Assembly: GCA_036268075.1 (NCBI GenBank)
Contig: DATAUV010000117.1
Location: forward strand, 1-64,000
Length of the DNA stretch: 64,000 bases
Origin: DATARH01 sp036268075
GTDB lineage: Bacteria > Pseudomonadota > Alphaproteobacteria > ATCC43930 > CGMCC-115725
Reading direction: 5' to 3'
Part shown: positions 7,317 through 16,120 of the stretch, one piece after another
How positions within the stretch are numbered: position 1 is the stretch's first letter
Layout: every line of letters starts with the position of its first letter
Notes under the pieces: generated by a model
The model's database searches: none
Seen by the model: the letters and a program-made list of their open reading frames with translations, nothing else
What the model was told of the DNA's origin: nothing
Translations under genes and position numbers: made by a program

Positions 7317-8744
7317 TCAGACGACCGGGCGGCTTCTGATGTCGTCCGGGATCTTGCGCGACATCTGCTTCCCGTCGCCGAGCGCGCCCTTGAGCTGCCC
7401 GCCCTCGACGACCACCTTGCCGCGCAGCATCGTCAATGACGGCCAGCAGGCGAGATCGCGCCCCTCCCAGGGCGAATAGTCGGCCTCGTGCATGTCGGCC
7501 GCCTTGACCGTGTGGCGCCGGCGCGTGTCGAGCAGGACGATGTCGGCGTCCGACCCGACCGCGAGCGCGCCCTTCCTCGGATAGAGCCCCATGATCTTGG
7601 CCGCGTTGGTCGAGATCAGATTGACGAAATTCTCCAGGCCGCGGCCGCGCTTTTCGACCGTCTCGGTGTAGATCAGCGAGACGCGCGGCTCTACCCCTGC
7701 ATTGCCGCCGGTGGTGTCGTCGATGCGCGCGCCCTGGAGCTTGTACTTGAGCGGGCAGCAGATCTCGTCGGTCGCGACGGTCTGGATCGCGCCCCAGTTC
7801 GTGCCGTCCCACAGCGCCGCCTGGTCCTCGGCGAATTTGAGCGACGGGTAGGTGTGGTAGATCTGCCCGTTCGGCCGCTTGTAGTCCTCGGACGAGTACA
7901 TCAGGTACTGGTGCAGGGTCTCGCCGTAGATCGGCACGCCGTCGGCCCGGGCGTTGGCGATCGCACGGACACCGGTCGCCGCCGAGGTGTGGAGCATGTA
8001 GAGCGCCGCGCCCGGGATGTTGGCGGCGAGGCGGATCACCCGGTTGAAGGCCAGATCCTCCGACAGCGTCGTATGAACTTCGGCCAGGTTGTGGAAGCTG
8101 GTGCGGCCCTCGCGCGTCAGCTTTTCGTACATGTGCATGACGAGGTCGTTGTCCTCGGCGTGGATCGCGGCCAGGCCGCCGGTCTTCGCGAGGACTGTCA
8201 GCACTTCCATGATGCTGCCGAACGGCACCATCCGGCCCTTGCGCGACGGGGTGATGTCGGTCGTGAACATCTTGACCGTCGCGTGCCCGGCCTGGACCGC
8301 CTCGGCGATCTGGTCGGGGATCGTGTGGTGGAGGGCGCCCTGCACCATGACGTGGAACCCGTAGTCGCAATGGCAGTCGCCGGCCCATTCCGCCTGCCGC
8401 CGCTCGATCGCCTGCTGCACTGTGTTGTCGCCGTCGACGAGGGCGAAATCGAGGATCGTGGTGGTGCCGCCGAAGAGCGCGGCCTGGCTGACGCGGTCGG
8501 GGCCGTCGGTCAGATTGTGCTGGGTCTGGCCCGGGGTCGGCATCGGCCAGCGGCAATGGACGTGCGGATCGATCCCGCCGGGGATGACGATCTGCCCGGC
8601 GGCGTCGACAATCTTGCCGCCCAGCGCCGAGAGGCTGCCCGGCGCGCCGATCGCGGCGATCTTTTCGCCCGAGACGCCGATATCGGCCTTTTCCGGACCC
8701 GAGGGAAGAACGGCGAGGCCGCCGGTGATGATGGTGTCGAGCAT
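7317..8744 (-). CDS. dihydropyrimidinase / D-hydantoinase family amidohydrolase
   Basis: A 475-residue cyclic-amide hydrolase expected to open dihydropyrimidines or hydantoins with a binuclear zinc centre. The HxH metal motif is DPHVHCRWP near residue 60. The lysine expected to be carboxylated is in HATVKMFTTDI. Further histidine ligands are in HAEDND and MLHTSAATG. The C-terminus contains YPRKGALAVGSDADIVLLD, a family hallmark. It is 12 bp downstream of a CobW-type GTPase gene on the same strand, so the two form an operon. The GTPase may deliver zinc to this enzyme; that is inference from context. Substrate could be a hydantoin, dihydrouracil or an allantoin-like ureide. Confidence 0.87.
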   Translation of the reverse strand: MLDTIITGGLAVLPSGPEKADIGVSGEKIAAIGAPGSLSALGGKIVDAAGQIVIPGGIDPHVHCRWPMPTPGQTQHNLTDGPDRVSQAALFGGTTTILDFALVDGDNTVQQAIERRQAEWAGDCHCDYGFHVMVQGALHHTIPDQIAEAVQAGHATVKMFTTDITPSRKGRMVPFGSIMEVLTVLAKTGGLAAIHAEDNDLVMHMYEKLTREGRTSFHNLAEVHTTLSEDLAFNRVIRLAANIPGAALYMLHTSAATGVRAIANARADGVPIYGETLHQYLMYSSEDYKRPNGQIYHTYPSLKFAEDQAALWDGTNWGAIQTVATDEICCPLKYKLQGARIDDTTGGNAGVEPRVSLIYTETVEKRGRGLENFVNLISTNAAKIMGLYPRKGALAVGSDADIVLLDTRRRHTVKAADMHEADYSPWEGRDLACWPSLTMLRGKVVVEGGQLKGALGDGKQMSRKIPDDIRSRPVV

Positions 8745-8756
8745 GGATGCCTCCTG

Positions 8757-9839
8757 TCAGTGCAAGAGCGTCGGCGACGCAAAGGCGAAATGCGCGAGGA
8801 TTTCCGCGCGAGGAATGTCGTGGACGACAAAGACGAGCCGGCTGCGACGGTCCGCGTCGGGCCAGGCATCGAGCCATTCGGGCGCGAACATCGCATGCTG
8901 CGCGGCCTGGACGACAGCAGGCTGGCCGGGACGGTCGGCAAAGGCGACGAGGCCTTTGACGCGGAGGAGGTCGTAGCCCCTCTGTTGGGCCAGGCCGCCG
9001 AGGGCGACGGCGAAGTCGAGCCGGGAGATTTTTCCGCCGAGGATGACGGCAAAGGTGTCGATGTCGTGGCTGTGGGCGGCGTGCGGTGGCGCGGGGACTG
9101 TGTACTGCCGAGCGCCCGCGCCGAACAAGATCGCCGCTTCTGACCCTCTCCGCCCATTGGGGGGAGAGGGAGGGGCCCGCCGCAAAGCGGTGGGAGGGTG
9201 AGGTGGGCGCGCGCCGGTGGAATCCCCCACCTCACCCCAGCCCTCTCCCCCCCGGAGGGGCGGAGAGGGAGCATTGTTGATACGTTCTGCACCCGGGTTC
9301 AACGCGTCCAGCCTCGCCTCCAATTCAGCCGATAGCGGCGCCAGGTCGGTCTTCGACACGACGATGGCGTCGGCGACGGCGATCTGGCGGGCGGCTTCGG
9401 CGTAGCGGGCGAGAGAGGCCGCGCCGTTGACGGCGTCGACGAGGGTCACGACGCGGGCCAAGGACAGGCGCTGGTCGAGCATGGGGTCGGCGCCGAGCGT
9501 GTAGAGGATCGGGGCCGGGTCGGCGAGGCCCGTCGTCTCTATGACGACGCGGCGGAAGGGGCGCACCGTGCCGGCGTCGCGGCGGTCGATCAGCTCGCGC
9601 AGCGTCTTCGCCAGATCCTCGCGAACGGCGCAGCACAGGCAGCCGCCGGGCAATTCGACGACATTCCCCTCGACGAAATCGACGAGGTAATGGTCGATCG
9701 AAATCTCTCCGACCTCGTTGATGACGACCGCGGTGTCGGCGAAATCGGGCGAGGCCAGGACGCGCCGCAAGAGGGTGGTCTTGCCGCTGCCGAGAAACCC
9801 GGTCAGCACCGTGGTCGGCAGGATATCGCGCGCCGCCAT
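8757..9839 (-). CDS. CobW/G3E family GTPase with an in-frame repeat insertion
   Basis: A metal-chaperone-type P-loop GTPase of about 360 residues. The Walker A is TGFLGSGKTT, the metal motif is GCLCC (CxCC), and further G3E motifs are ETTGLADPAP and the specificity motif SKTD. The C-terminal CobW domain contains SRLDFAVALGGLAQ and YDLLRVKGLV. I chose ATG 9839 (MAARDILPTTVLTGF); the frame is open to 9932, but those codons are not family-like. Between the GTPase and C-terminal domains about 45 residues (NNAPSPPLRGGEG... to PPNGRRGSEA) are encoded by a palindromic repeat that keeps the frame open. It is transcribed ahead of the dihydropyrimidinase gene. CobW relatives are linked to zinc or cobalt trafficking. 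Confidence 0.88.
   Translation of the reverse strand: MAARDILPTTVLTGFLGSGKTTLLRRVLASPDFADTAVVINEVGEISIDHYLVDFVEGNVVELPGGCLCCAVREDLAKTLRELIDRRDAGTVRPFRRVVIETTGLADPAPILYTLGADPMLDQRLSLARVVTLVDAVNGAASLARYAEAARQIAVADAIVVSKTDLAPLSAELEARLDALNPGAERINNAPSPPLRGGEGWGEVGDSTGARPPHPPTALRRAPPSPPNGRRGSEAAILFGAGARQYTVPAPPHAAHSHDIDTFAVILGGKISRLDFAVALGGLAQQRGYDLLRVKGLVAFADRPGQPAVVQAAQHAMFAPEWLDAWPDADRRSRLVFVVHDIPRAEILAHFAFASPTLLH
9141..9273. repeat. palindromic repeat lying in frame inside the CobW gene
   Basis: An inverted repeat of about 130 bp with outer arms TGACCCTCTCCGCCC / GGGGCGGAGAGGGAGCA and inner arms GGGTGAGGTGGG / CCCACCTCACCC. This CCCTCTCC...GGAGAGGG element belongs to a kind normally found between genes. 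On the minus strand it is translated as PSPPLRGGEGWGEV...PHPPTALRRAPPSPPNGR, free of stop codons. It sits exactly between the GTPase and C-terminal domains. Confidence 0.88.
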
Positions 9840-10021
9840 CGCCCCTCCCTTGCGGCGATGGTTCCACGACACGCCGGAACGGCGCAATAGTTCCCTGAGG
9901 CCAAGTGCGGCGGATCGCGCGGTTCCACGCAATTGGTTGCAATCCTAACCTTGCGTCAGCATCATGGCAGCCATAACGGCGGCGCATGTACCGCCACGTG
10001 TTATCGGGGGAACGCGCTGCA

Positions 10022-10813
10022 ATGGCAGCCGACGACATTCAGCTTGCCGTGACCGGGGTTTCCAAACGGTTCGGTGGCGTCCGTGCCGTCGAAGACGTGT
10101 CGATTACTGTGCGCCGCGGCGAAATCGCGTCGGTGATCGGACCTAACGGCGCCGGCAAGACTTCGCTTCTCAACATGATCAGCGGTTTCTACAAGCCGGA
10201 TACCGGCTCGATCATTTTCGACGGCCACGACATTACCCGCGCCAAGCCGTCGGAGATCGCCGCGCGGGGCATTGCCCGCACGTTTCAGAACATCGCGCTC
10301 TTCGTCGGCATGACCGTGCTCGACAACATCATGCTGGGCCGGCACGTGCGGATGAAGTCCGGCATCTTTTCGTCGGTGATCTATTGGGGCCTCGCCCAGC
10401 GCGAGGAGATCGCGCACCGGGCGCGGGTCGAGGAGCTGATCGACTTCCTCGGCTTGCAGGATTTGCGGCGGCAGCCGACCGCGTCCCTCGCCTACGGCCT
10501 CCGGAAGCGGGTCGAGCTGGCGCGGGCGCTGGCGCTCGAACCCAAGGTGCTGCTGCTCGACGAGCCGATGGGCGGCATGAACACCGAGGAAAAGGAGGAC
10601 ATGGCCCGCTACATCCTCGACGTGAACGAGCAGTGGGGCACGACGGTCATCCTGATCGAGCACGACATGGCGGTGGTGATGGACATCTCCGACCGCGTCG
10701 CGGTGCTCGACCGCGGACGCAAGATCGCCGAGGGGACGCCGAGCGAGGTGCAGACCAACCCGGACGTCATGCGCGCCTATCTGGGCGGCGCCGTCGAGGA
10801 GAAGGCGGCATGA
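10022..10813 (+). CDS. livG: ABC transporter ATP-binding protein, LivG type
   Basis: A 263-residue ATPase of a branched-chain-amino-acid-type importer. It has Walker A GPNGAGKT, a LivG-type Q-loop region ARTFQNIALF, a signature region ASLAYGLRKRVELARAL and Walker B VLLLDEPMGGM, followed by an H-loop in IEHDM. The C-terminus shows the LivG-specific GTPSEVQTNPDVMRAYLG. I chose ATG 10022 as MAADDIQLAVTGVSKRF; an in-frame ATG at 9986 is weaker. It overlaps the downstream ligase gene by 4 bp (ATGA). It is the first gene of the six-gene transport operon 10022-16915. Confidence 0.93.
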   Translation: MAADDIQLAVTGVSKRFGGVRAVEDVSITVRRGEIASVIGPNGAGKTSLLNMISGFYKPDTGSIIFDGHDITRAKPSEIAARGIARTFQNIALFVGMTVLDNIMLGRHVRMKSGIFSSVIYWGLAQREEIAHRARVEELIDFLGLQDLRRQPTASLAYGLRKRVELARALALEPKVLLLDEPMGGMNTEEKEDMARYILDVNEQWGTTVILIEHDMAVVMDISDRVAVLDRGRKIAEGTPSEVQTNPDVMRAYLGGAVEEKAA

Positions 10814-12765
10814 GCGACGACACGCTGCCCAAGCTGTTGCGGCGCAACGCGGGACGGATCGGCGACCGCCCGGCGATCCGCGAAAAGGACCTCGGCATCT
10901 GGCAGCCCTATAGCTGGCGGCGCTATTGGGAGGAGGTGCGCGACTTCGCGCTCGGCCTCGCCGCCAACGGGTTCAAGGCCGGCGACAAGCTGTCGGTGAT
11001 CGGCGAGAACCGGCCGCGCCTCTATTTTGCCCAGCTCGCCGCACAGTCGCTCGGCGGGATCGCGGTGCCGGTGTACCAGGACGCGATCGCCAGCGAGCTC
11101 GCCTACGTGCTGAGCCACGCGGAAATCTCGGTCGTTGTCGCCGAGGACCAGGAGCAGGTCGACAAGATCCTGTCGCTTGAGGCCGAGCTGCCGCATCTGA
11201 AGCTGGTCGTCTATGACGATTCCCGCGGGCTCAACCACTACGCCCACGCGCATCTGAAAGCCTTCCCGGCAGTACAGGACGAAGGCCGCCAGTTCGGCGC
11301 CGCGCATCCGAATTACGTCGAGGACATCGTCGAGGCGGCAACGGCCGGCGATCTCGCGCTGTTCTCCTACACCTCGGGCACCACGTCGCGGCCCAAGGGC
11401 GTGATGCTGACCCACGCCAATCTGGTCCTGTCGGCGCAGGCGTTTGCGGATGCCGAGGGGTTCAAGCAGAGCGAGGAGCACCTCGCCTATCTGCCGATGG
11501 CGTGGATCGGCAGCTCGCTGATCTCGCTGGCGCTGCACATCCTGGTCGGCTTTACCTGCAACTTCCCGGAAAAGCCGGAGACGGTCGAGCGCGACCTGCG
11601 CGAACTGGGCCCGTCGATGGGCCTCGCGCCGCCGCGCTTCTGGGAGAACTCGCTGACCACGATCCTGGTTCGCGCGTCCGACGCGTCGTGGGTCAAGCGC
11701 AAGGTCTTCGACTATTTCCGCGGCGTCGCCGAGCGGGCGCAGGAGCATGTCGGGGCGGGGCGCGCGGTGCCGGTAGGGCTCAGGCTGATGCGCGGGCTCG
11801 GCGAGGTGCTGATCTATGGCCCAGTGCGCGACCAGCTCGGCTGGCGCCGCGCCCGCCTCGTCTATACCGGCGGGGCGCCGCTCGGGGCCGACGTATTCCG
11901 CTTTTTCCGTGCCTTCGGCGTCAACCTCAAGCAGGTCTACGGGGCGACCGAATTGTCCGGGCTGTGCTCGGTGCAGAAGAACGAGGCGGTCGACCCCGAC
12001 ACGGTCGGGCACGTCCTGCCGGGCATGGAGGCGCAGATCGGCGACGGCGGCGAGGTGCTGGTGCGCTCGCCCGGCGTGTTCCGGGGCTATTACAAGCAGG
12101 CAGACGCGAGCGCCGAGGCGCTGACCGCCGACGGCTGGCTCAAGACCGGCGATGCCGGGTTTATCGACCAGCGCGGCCATCTCGTGATCATCGACCGCGC
12201 CCGCGACGTCGGAAAGCTCGCCGACGGCACGTCGTTCGCGCCCCAATTCATCGAAAACAAGCTCAAGTTCAGCTCCTATATCGGCGAGGCCGTGGTGTTC
12301 GGCACCGACCAGGATTTTGTCTCGGCGATCGTCGCGATCGACCCGACCACGGTCGGCAAATGGGCCGAGCGCAACCGCCTCGCCTATACCTCGTTCCAGG
12401 ATTTGAGCAGCCGGGCCGAGGTGCGCGACATGGTCGGCGACGAAATCCGCCGGTGCAACGCCGCGCTGCCGGCGGCGACGCGGATCCGCCGCTTTGTCGT
12501 GCTCAACAAGGAATTCGACGCCGACGACGACGAGATCACCCGTACCCGCAAAATCCGCCGCCGCTTTGTCGCCGAGAAATACGCCCCGGTGATCGACGCG
12601 ATGTACGGCGGCGGCGCCGAGGTCGAGATGGCGGCCGAGATCACCTACGAGGACGGGCGCAAGGCGATGCTGCAATCGCGCCTCGCCGTCGCCGATATCG
12701 ACGCGCCGGCCGAGCGGCTCAAGGCGGCCGCCGCCTCGCGCGCCCGAACCGCCGCGGCGGAATAG
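10810..12765 (+). CDS. AMP-dependent acyl-CoA synthetase/ligase, long-chain type
   Basis: A 651-residue adenylate-forming enzyme that activates a carboxylic acid with ATP and transfers it to CoA. The ATP-binding P-loop is YTSGTTSRPKGVMLTH, the A5 motif is QVYGATELSG and the hinge/A8 region is LKTGDAGFIDQRGHL, followed by IDRARDVGKLADGTSFAPQ. It is inside the transporter operon, with its ATG overlapping the livG stop and 11 bp before livH. The order ATPase, ligase, two permeases, binding protein, ATPase implies that the imported compound is a carboxylic acid that is converted to its CoA thioester on entry. The acid may be aromatic or fatty; the sequence does not decide. Confidence 0.9.
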   Translation: MSDDTLPKLLRRNAGRIGDRPAIREKDLGIWQPYSWRRYWEEVRDFALGLAANGFKAGDKLSVIGENRPRLYFAQLAAQSLGGIAVPVYQDAIASELAYVLSHAEISVVVAEDQEQVDKILSLEAELPHLKLVVYDDSRGLNHYAHAHLKAFPAVQDEGRQFGAAHPNYVEDIVEAATAGDLALFSYTSGTTSRPKGVMLTHANLVLSAQAFADAEGFKQSEEHLAYLPMAWIGSSLISLALHILVGFTCNFPEKPETVERDLRELGPSMGLAPPRFWENSLTTILVRASDASWVKRKVFDYFRGVAERAQEHVGAGRAVPVGLRLMRGLGEVLIYGPVRDQLGWRRARLVYTGGAPLGADVFRFFRAFGVNLKQVYGATELSGLCSVQKNEAVDPDTVGHVLPGMEAQIGDGGEVLVRSPGVFRGYYKQADASAEALTADGWLKTGDAGFIDQRGHLVIIDRARDVGKLADGTSFAPQFIENKLKFSSYIGEAVVFGTDQDFVSAIVAIDPTTVGKWAERNRLAYTSFQDLSSRAEVRDMVGDEIRRCNAALPAATRIRRFVVLNKEFDADDDEITRTRKIRRRFVAEKYAPVIDAMYGGGAEVEMAAEITYEDGRKAMLQSRLAVADIDAPAERLKAAAASRARTAAAE

Positions 12766-12776
12766 GAGCCGCTTCC

Positions 12777-13676
12777 GTGCCGGATTTCGAATGGGGGTTC
12801 ACCCTCGTCCTCCTCGTCAACGGGATCATGATCGGGCTGATGTACGCCCTGATCGCGCTCGGCTTCGTGCTGATCTACAAGGCGACCGACGCGATCAACT
12901 TCGCCCAGGGCGAGTTCGTCATGTTCGCCGGGTTTATCGCGGCCGCGGCGGCGAGCGAGTTCGGACTGCCGTTCTGGGCCTCGGCCCTCGTTGCTATCAT
13001 CGGCATGGTGGTGCTCGGGTTCGGGCTCGAGCGGGTGGTCTTGCGGCCGCTGATCGGGCGGCCGGTCATCGCCGTCGTGATGGCGACGATCGGGCTCGCC
13101 GCGGTGCTGCGCGGCGTGTCGGTGGTCCTCTTCGGCGCCAGTACGCTATCGATCACGATGCCGGTCGGCGATATGCCGATCGACCTCGGCATCGTGACGG
13201 TGCCGCCGGTGGAGCTCGTCGGCGCGCTCGTCAGCATCGTCTTCCTCGTCGGCTTCACCTGGTTCTTCCTCAAGAGCCGGACCGGGATCGCGATGCGCGC
13301 CGTCGCCGACAGCCAGCAGGTGGCGATGGCGATGGGCATCAACGTGCGCCGCTACTTCGCGCTGGCCTGGGCGATGGCCGGGGTCGTGTCGGCGATCGGC
13401 GGGATCGTCTGGGGCGCGATGCTGGGGGTCGACAACCAGCTCGCCCTCGTCGGCCTCAAGGTGTTTCCGGTGGTGATCCTGGGCGGGCTCGACTCGATTT
13501 TGGGGGCGGTCGTCGGCGGGCTCATCATCGGGATCGTCGAGAATTTCACGGCCGGGTATTTCGATCCGATCATCGGCGGCGGGACCAAGGATTTCGCCCC
13601 CTATGTGGTGATGATCATCGTGCTGATGATCCGGCCCGAGGGCCTGTTCGGCCGCCGCCTGATCGAGCGCGTGTGA
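12777..13676 (+). CDS. livH: branched-chain amino acid-type ABC transporter permease, LivH
   Basis: A 299-residue inner-membrane permease with about eight hydrophobic segments. LivH-type features are IMIGLMYALIALGFVLIYKA at the N-terminus, FAQGEFVMFAGF, and the coupling region GIAMRAVADSQQVAMAMGIN, with VILGGLDSILGAVVGGLIIG near the end. The start is GTG at 12777 (first residues PDFEWGFTLVLLVNG), 6 bp after the AGGAG site that follows the ligase stop. It should pair with the LivM product from the next gene. Confidence 0.93.
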   Translation: MPDFEWGFTLVLLVNGIMIGLMYALIALGFVLIYKATDAINFAQGEFVMFAGFIAAAAASEFGLPFWASALVAIIGMVVLGFGLERVVLRPLIGRPVIAVVMATIGLAAVLRGVSVVLFGASTLSITMPVGDMPIDLGIVTVPPVELVGALVSIVFLVGFTWFFLKSRTGIAMRAVADSQQVAMAMGINVRRYFALAWAMAGVVSAIGGIVWGAMLGVDNQLALVGLKVFPVVILGGLDSILGAVVGGLIIGIVENFTAGYFDPIIGGGTKDFAPYVVMIIVLMIRPEGLFGRRLIERV

Positions 13677-13687
13677 GGACCTGAAGC

Positions 13688-14755
13688 ATGTTCCACCGCG
13701 AGGCAGGCGTCTTCAAGACCACCTACGGCGCCGACATGGCGCTCTATCCGCTGCCGATCGCGAAATGGGCGGTGGCGGCGATCGCCGGCCTCTTCATCGT
13801 GGTCGCGCCGCTGTTCTTCGACGAGTACATCCTCTCGATCCTCAACCTGATCCTCATTGCGATCGTCGGTGCGCTCGGGCTCAACATCCTTGTCGGGTAT
13901 ACCGGGCAGATCTCGATCGGGGCCGGCGCGTTCATGTCGGTCGGCGCGTATACGGCGGCGCATCTGGTCGTCAGCCTGCATTTGCCGTTCTGGATCACGA
14001 TCCCCTTGGGCGGCATCGTCGCCGCCGCGATCGGCGCGATCGTCGGCATCCCGTCGCTGCGGATCAAGGGCATCTACCTCGCGATTGCGACGCTCGCGGC
14101 GCAGCTCATCATCGAATGGACGATCAACCACGTGCCGTGGATCTCGGGCGGGACGCAGGCGACGATCCAGTTGCCGCGGCCGTCGGTGTTCGGCATCCAG
14201 CTCGTCCACGAGCGGCAGATTTATCTGTGGCTGATGGGGTTCGTGGTGATCGCGATGGTCGCGACGCTGAACCTCGTGCGCAGCCGCATCGGCCGCGCTT
14301 TTATCGCGATCCGCGACCAGGACATCGCCGCCGAGATCATCGGCATCAACATCTTCCGCTACAAGCTCTATGCCTTCGCGATCTCGTCGTTCTACGCCGG
14401 CGTCGCCGGGGCGCTGGAAAGCTACTATCTCGGCATTGCCAATTACGAGCAGTTCCAGATCGACGTCTCGATCGACTACCTGGCGATGGTGATCATCGGC
14501 GGGCTCGGCTCGGTGCTGGGGTCGGTGCTGGGGGCGATCTTCGTGACGCTGCTGCCGATCGCGACGCGCTGGTTCCTCGAGACCTTTGGCGGCGCATTCT
14601 TTTCCTATTCGGATTTGTTGAGCGTCATTCCCAATCTGCGGCTGATCATCTTTGGCGGGCTGATCATCTTTTTCCTGGTCGTCGAGCCGGAAGGCCTCAA
14701 CCGCCTGTGGCGCAACATCCGCAATTACTTTCGCATCTGGCCATTCTCTTACTAA
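13688..14755 (+). CDS. livM: branched-chain amino acid-type ABC transporter permease, LivM
   Basis: A 355-residue membrane permease. It has the LivM landmarks LGLNILVGYTGQISIGAGAF, GIPSLRIKGIYLAIATLA and the cytoplasmic coupling segment GRAFIAIRDQDIAAEIIGIN. The C-terminal part YLAMVIIGGLGSVLGSVLGA is typical of the family, and the last residues after VEPEGLNRLWRNIRNYF are a short basic tail. It starts 11 bp after livH and is part of the same operon. Confidence 0.93.
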   Translation: MFHREAGVFKTTYGADMALYPLPIAKWAVAAIAGLFIVVAPLFFDEYILSILNLILIAIVGALGLNILVGYTGQISIGAGAFMSVGAYTAAHLVVSLHLPFWITIPLGGIVAAAIGAIVGIPSLRIKGIYLAIATLAAQLIIEWTINHVPWISGGTQATIQLPRPSVFGIQLVHERQIYLWLMGFVVIAMVATLNLVRSRIGRAFIAIRDQDIAAEIIGINIFRYKLYAFAISSFYAGVAGALESYYLGIANYEQFQIDVSIDYLAMVIIGGLGSVLGSVLGAIFVTLLPIATRWFLETFGGAFFSYSDLLSVIPNLRLIIFGGLIIFFLVVEPEGLNRLWRNIRNYFRIWPFSY

Positions 14756-14789
14756 GGTGAGCTCGCACTAAGCCGGGCTCTTACTAAGG
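14746..14789 (+). repeat. 12-bp direct repeat at the livM stop codon
   Basis: CTCTTACTAAGG occurs at 14746-14757, where it contains the livM stop codon, and again at 14778-14789, 32 bp later. It looks like a small duplication of the gene end in the gap before the binding-protein gene. Confidence 0.6.
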
Positions 14790-14821
14790 CGGGGCAACGT
14801 AAAAAGGGAGGAGAGGCGACT

Positions 14822-16066
14822 ATGGCAAAACTAGGAAGGACGATGCTCGCGCTGGCGGCAGGCGCCGCGGCCGTGCTGGCCGTCGCGGGCGTTGCGCGGG
14901 CGGAAGACAAGGTCTTGATCATCGGCGACCAGTGCGACCGCACCGGCCCGACCCAGATCGTCGGCACGACGCTGTGCCCGGCGATGCAGGATTACTACAA
15001 CCTGGTCAACTCCAAGGGCGGCGTCGACGGCTGGAAGATCAAGGGCGACGAGATCGACAACGCCTACAAGGTGCCGGAAGGCATCGAGGCCTACGAGCGG
15101 CAAAAGCAGGAGGGCGTCGTCATGATGACCCTCTACGGCACGCCGCAAACCGTCGCGCTGAACCAGCGCCTCGAAGCCGACCACATGCCGACGACCTCGC
15201 CGGGCTTCGGCATCTCGGCGGCGGCGGACGGCACCCGCTACCCGTATCTGTTCCCGATCGCGGCGACCTACTGGTCGCAGGGCGCGGCCGCGGTGCAATT
15301 TGCCAAGGACAAGCTGGGCGGCAATCTCAAGGGCAAAAAGATCGCCTATGTCTATTACGACAACCCCGCGGGCAAGGAACCGCTGGCGATCCTCGATCAG
15401 CTCCAGAAGAGCGAAGGGTTCGAGCTGCGCACGTTTGCCGTGCCGCCGCCGGGCGTCGAGGTCGGCGCGCAGGTGCTCGACATCACCCAGCGGTTCAAGC
15501 CCGATTTCGTGATCGCGCATCTGTTCGGCCGCTCGCCGTCGGTGCTGATCAAGAGCATGAAGGGCGCCGGCTATCCGCTGTCGCACATGGTCGGGCTGGT
15601 ATGGGCCTCGGCCGAGGACGACATCAAGGCCGCCGGTGGTTTCGCGTTTGCCGATGGCTACAACACGATGCAGTTCGCCGGCGCCGGCGACGATTACCCG
15701 GTCCGCCAGGAAATCAAGGCGATGTACAAAAAGGACGGCAAGCAGCCGCCCAAGGAGATGGACAACACGGTCATCTACAACCGTGGCCTCCTGCAGGCGT
15801 CGATCCAGGTCGAGGCGATCAAGAACGCGCTGAAGATCAGCGGCGGCCAGAAGCCGACCGGCGACCAGGTCAAGCAGGGGATGGAGCAGATCAAGGGCTT
15901 CACCCTCGGCGGGCTGGTGCCGCCGCTCGAGATCACCCCGACCGACCACGAAGGCGGCGGCTGGGTGCGCATCTTCGCGGTCAAGGGCGGCAAGCTGCAG
16001 CCGGCGACCGACTGGATGCACGGCTATCGCGACGTCGTGCTGAACACCGTCAAGAATTCCGAATAA
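14822..16066 (+). CDS. ABC transporter periplasmic substrate-binding protein, LivK-like
   Basis: A 414-residue type I periplasmic binding protein. The N-terminus MAKLGRTMLALAAGAAAVLA followed by VAGVARAED is a Sec signal peptide with cleavage near ARA/ED. The mature protein starts KVLIIGDQCDRTGPTQIVG, the usual first lobe. It continues with YYNLVNSKGGVDGWKIKGDE and the hinge-region pattern KIAYVYYDNPAGKEPL. It lies between livM and livF and supplies specificity to the importer. A GGGAGGAG ribosome site precedes ATG 14822. It belongs to the broad Leu/Ile/Val-binding family, whose members also bind amides, ureas and aromatic acids. Confidence 0.92.
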   Translation: MAKLGRTMLALAAGAAAVLAVAGVARAEDKVLIIGDQCDRTGPTQIVGTTLCPAMQDYYNLVNSKGGVDGWKIKGDEIDNAYKVPEGIEAYERQKQEGVVMMTLYGTPQTVALNQRLEADHMPTTSPGFGISAAADGTRYPYLFPIAATYWSQGAAAVQFAKDKLGGNLKGKKIAYVYYDNPAGKEPLAILDQLQKSEGFELRTFAVPPPGVEVGAQVLDITQRFKPDFVIAHLFGRSPSVLIKSMKGAGYPLSHMVGLVWASAEDDIKAAGGFAFADGYNTMQFAGAGDDYPVRQEIKAMYKKDGKQPPKEMDNTVIYNRGLLQASIQVEAIKNALKISGGQKPTGDQVKQGMEQIKGFTLGGLVPPLEITPTDHEGGGWVRIFAVKGGKLQPATDWMHGYRDVVLNTVKNSE

Positions 16067-16120
16067 CGGAACGCTGTCGTAACCGGACCTGTCGTAACGA
16101 ATCGTCTTTGGGGTCGCAGG

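Noticed and set aside
7488..9143. Long open frame on the plus strand across the dihydropyrimidinase gene (551 codons)
   Set aside because: It is a shadow of the real minus-strand gene in GC-rich DNA; composition is Arg/Asp/Val-rich without domains. The same holds for long frames at 10777-12675 (minus), 14831-16936 (minus) and 57170-58807 (plus).
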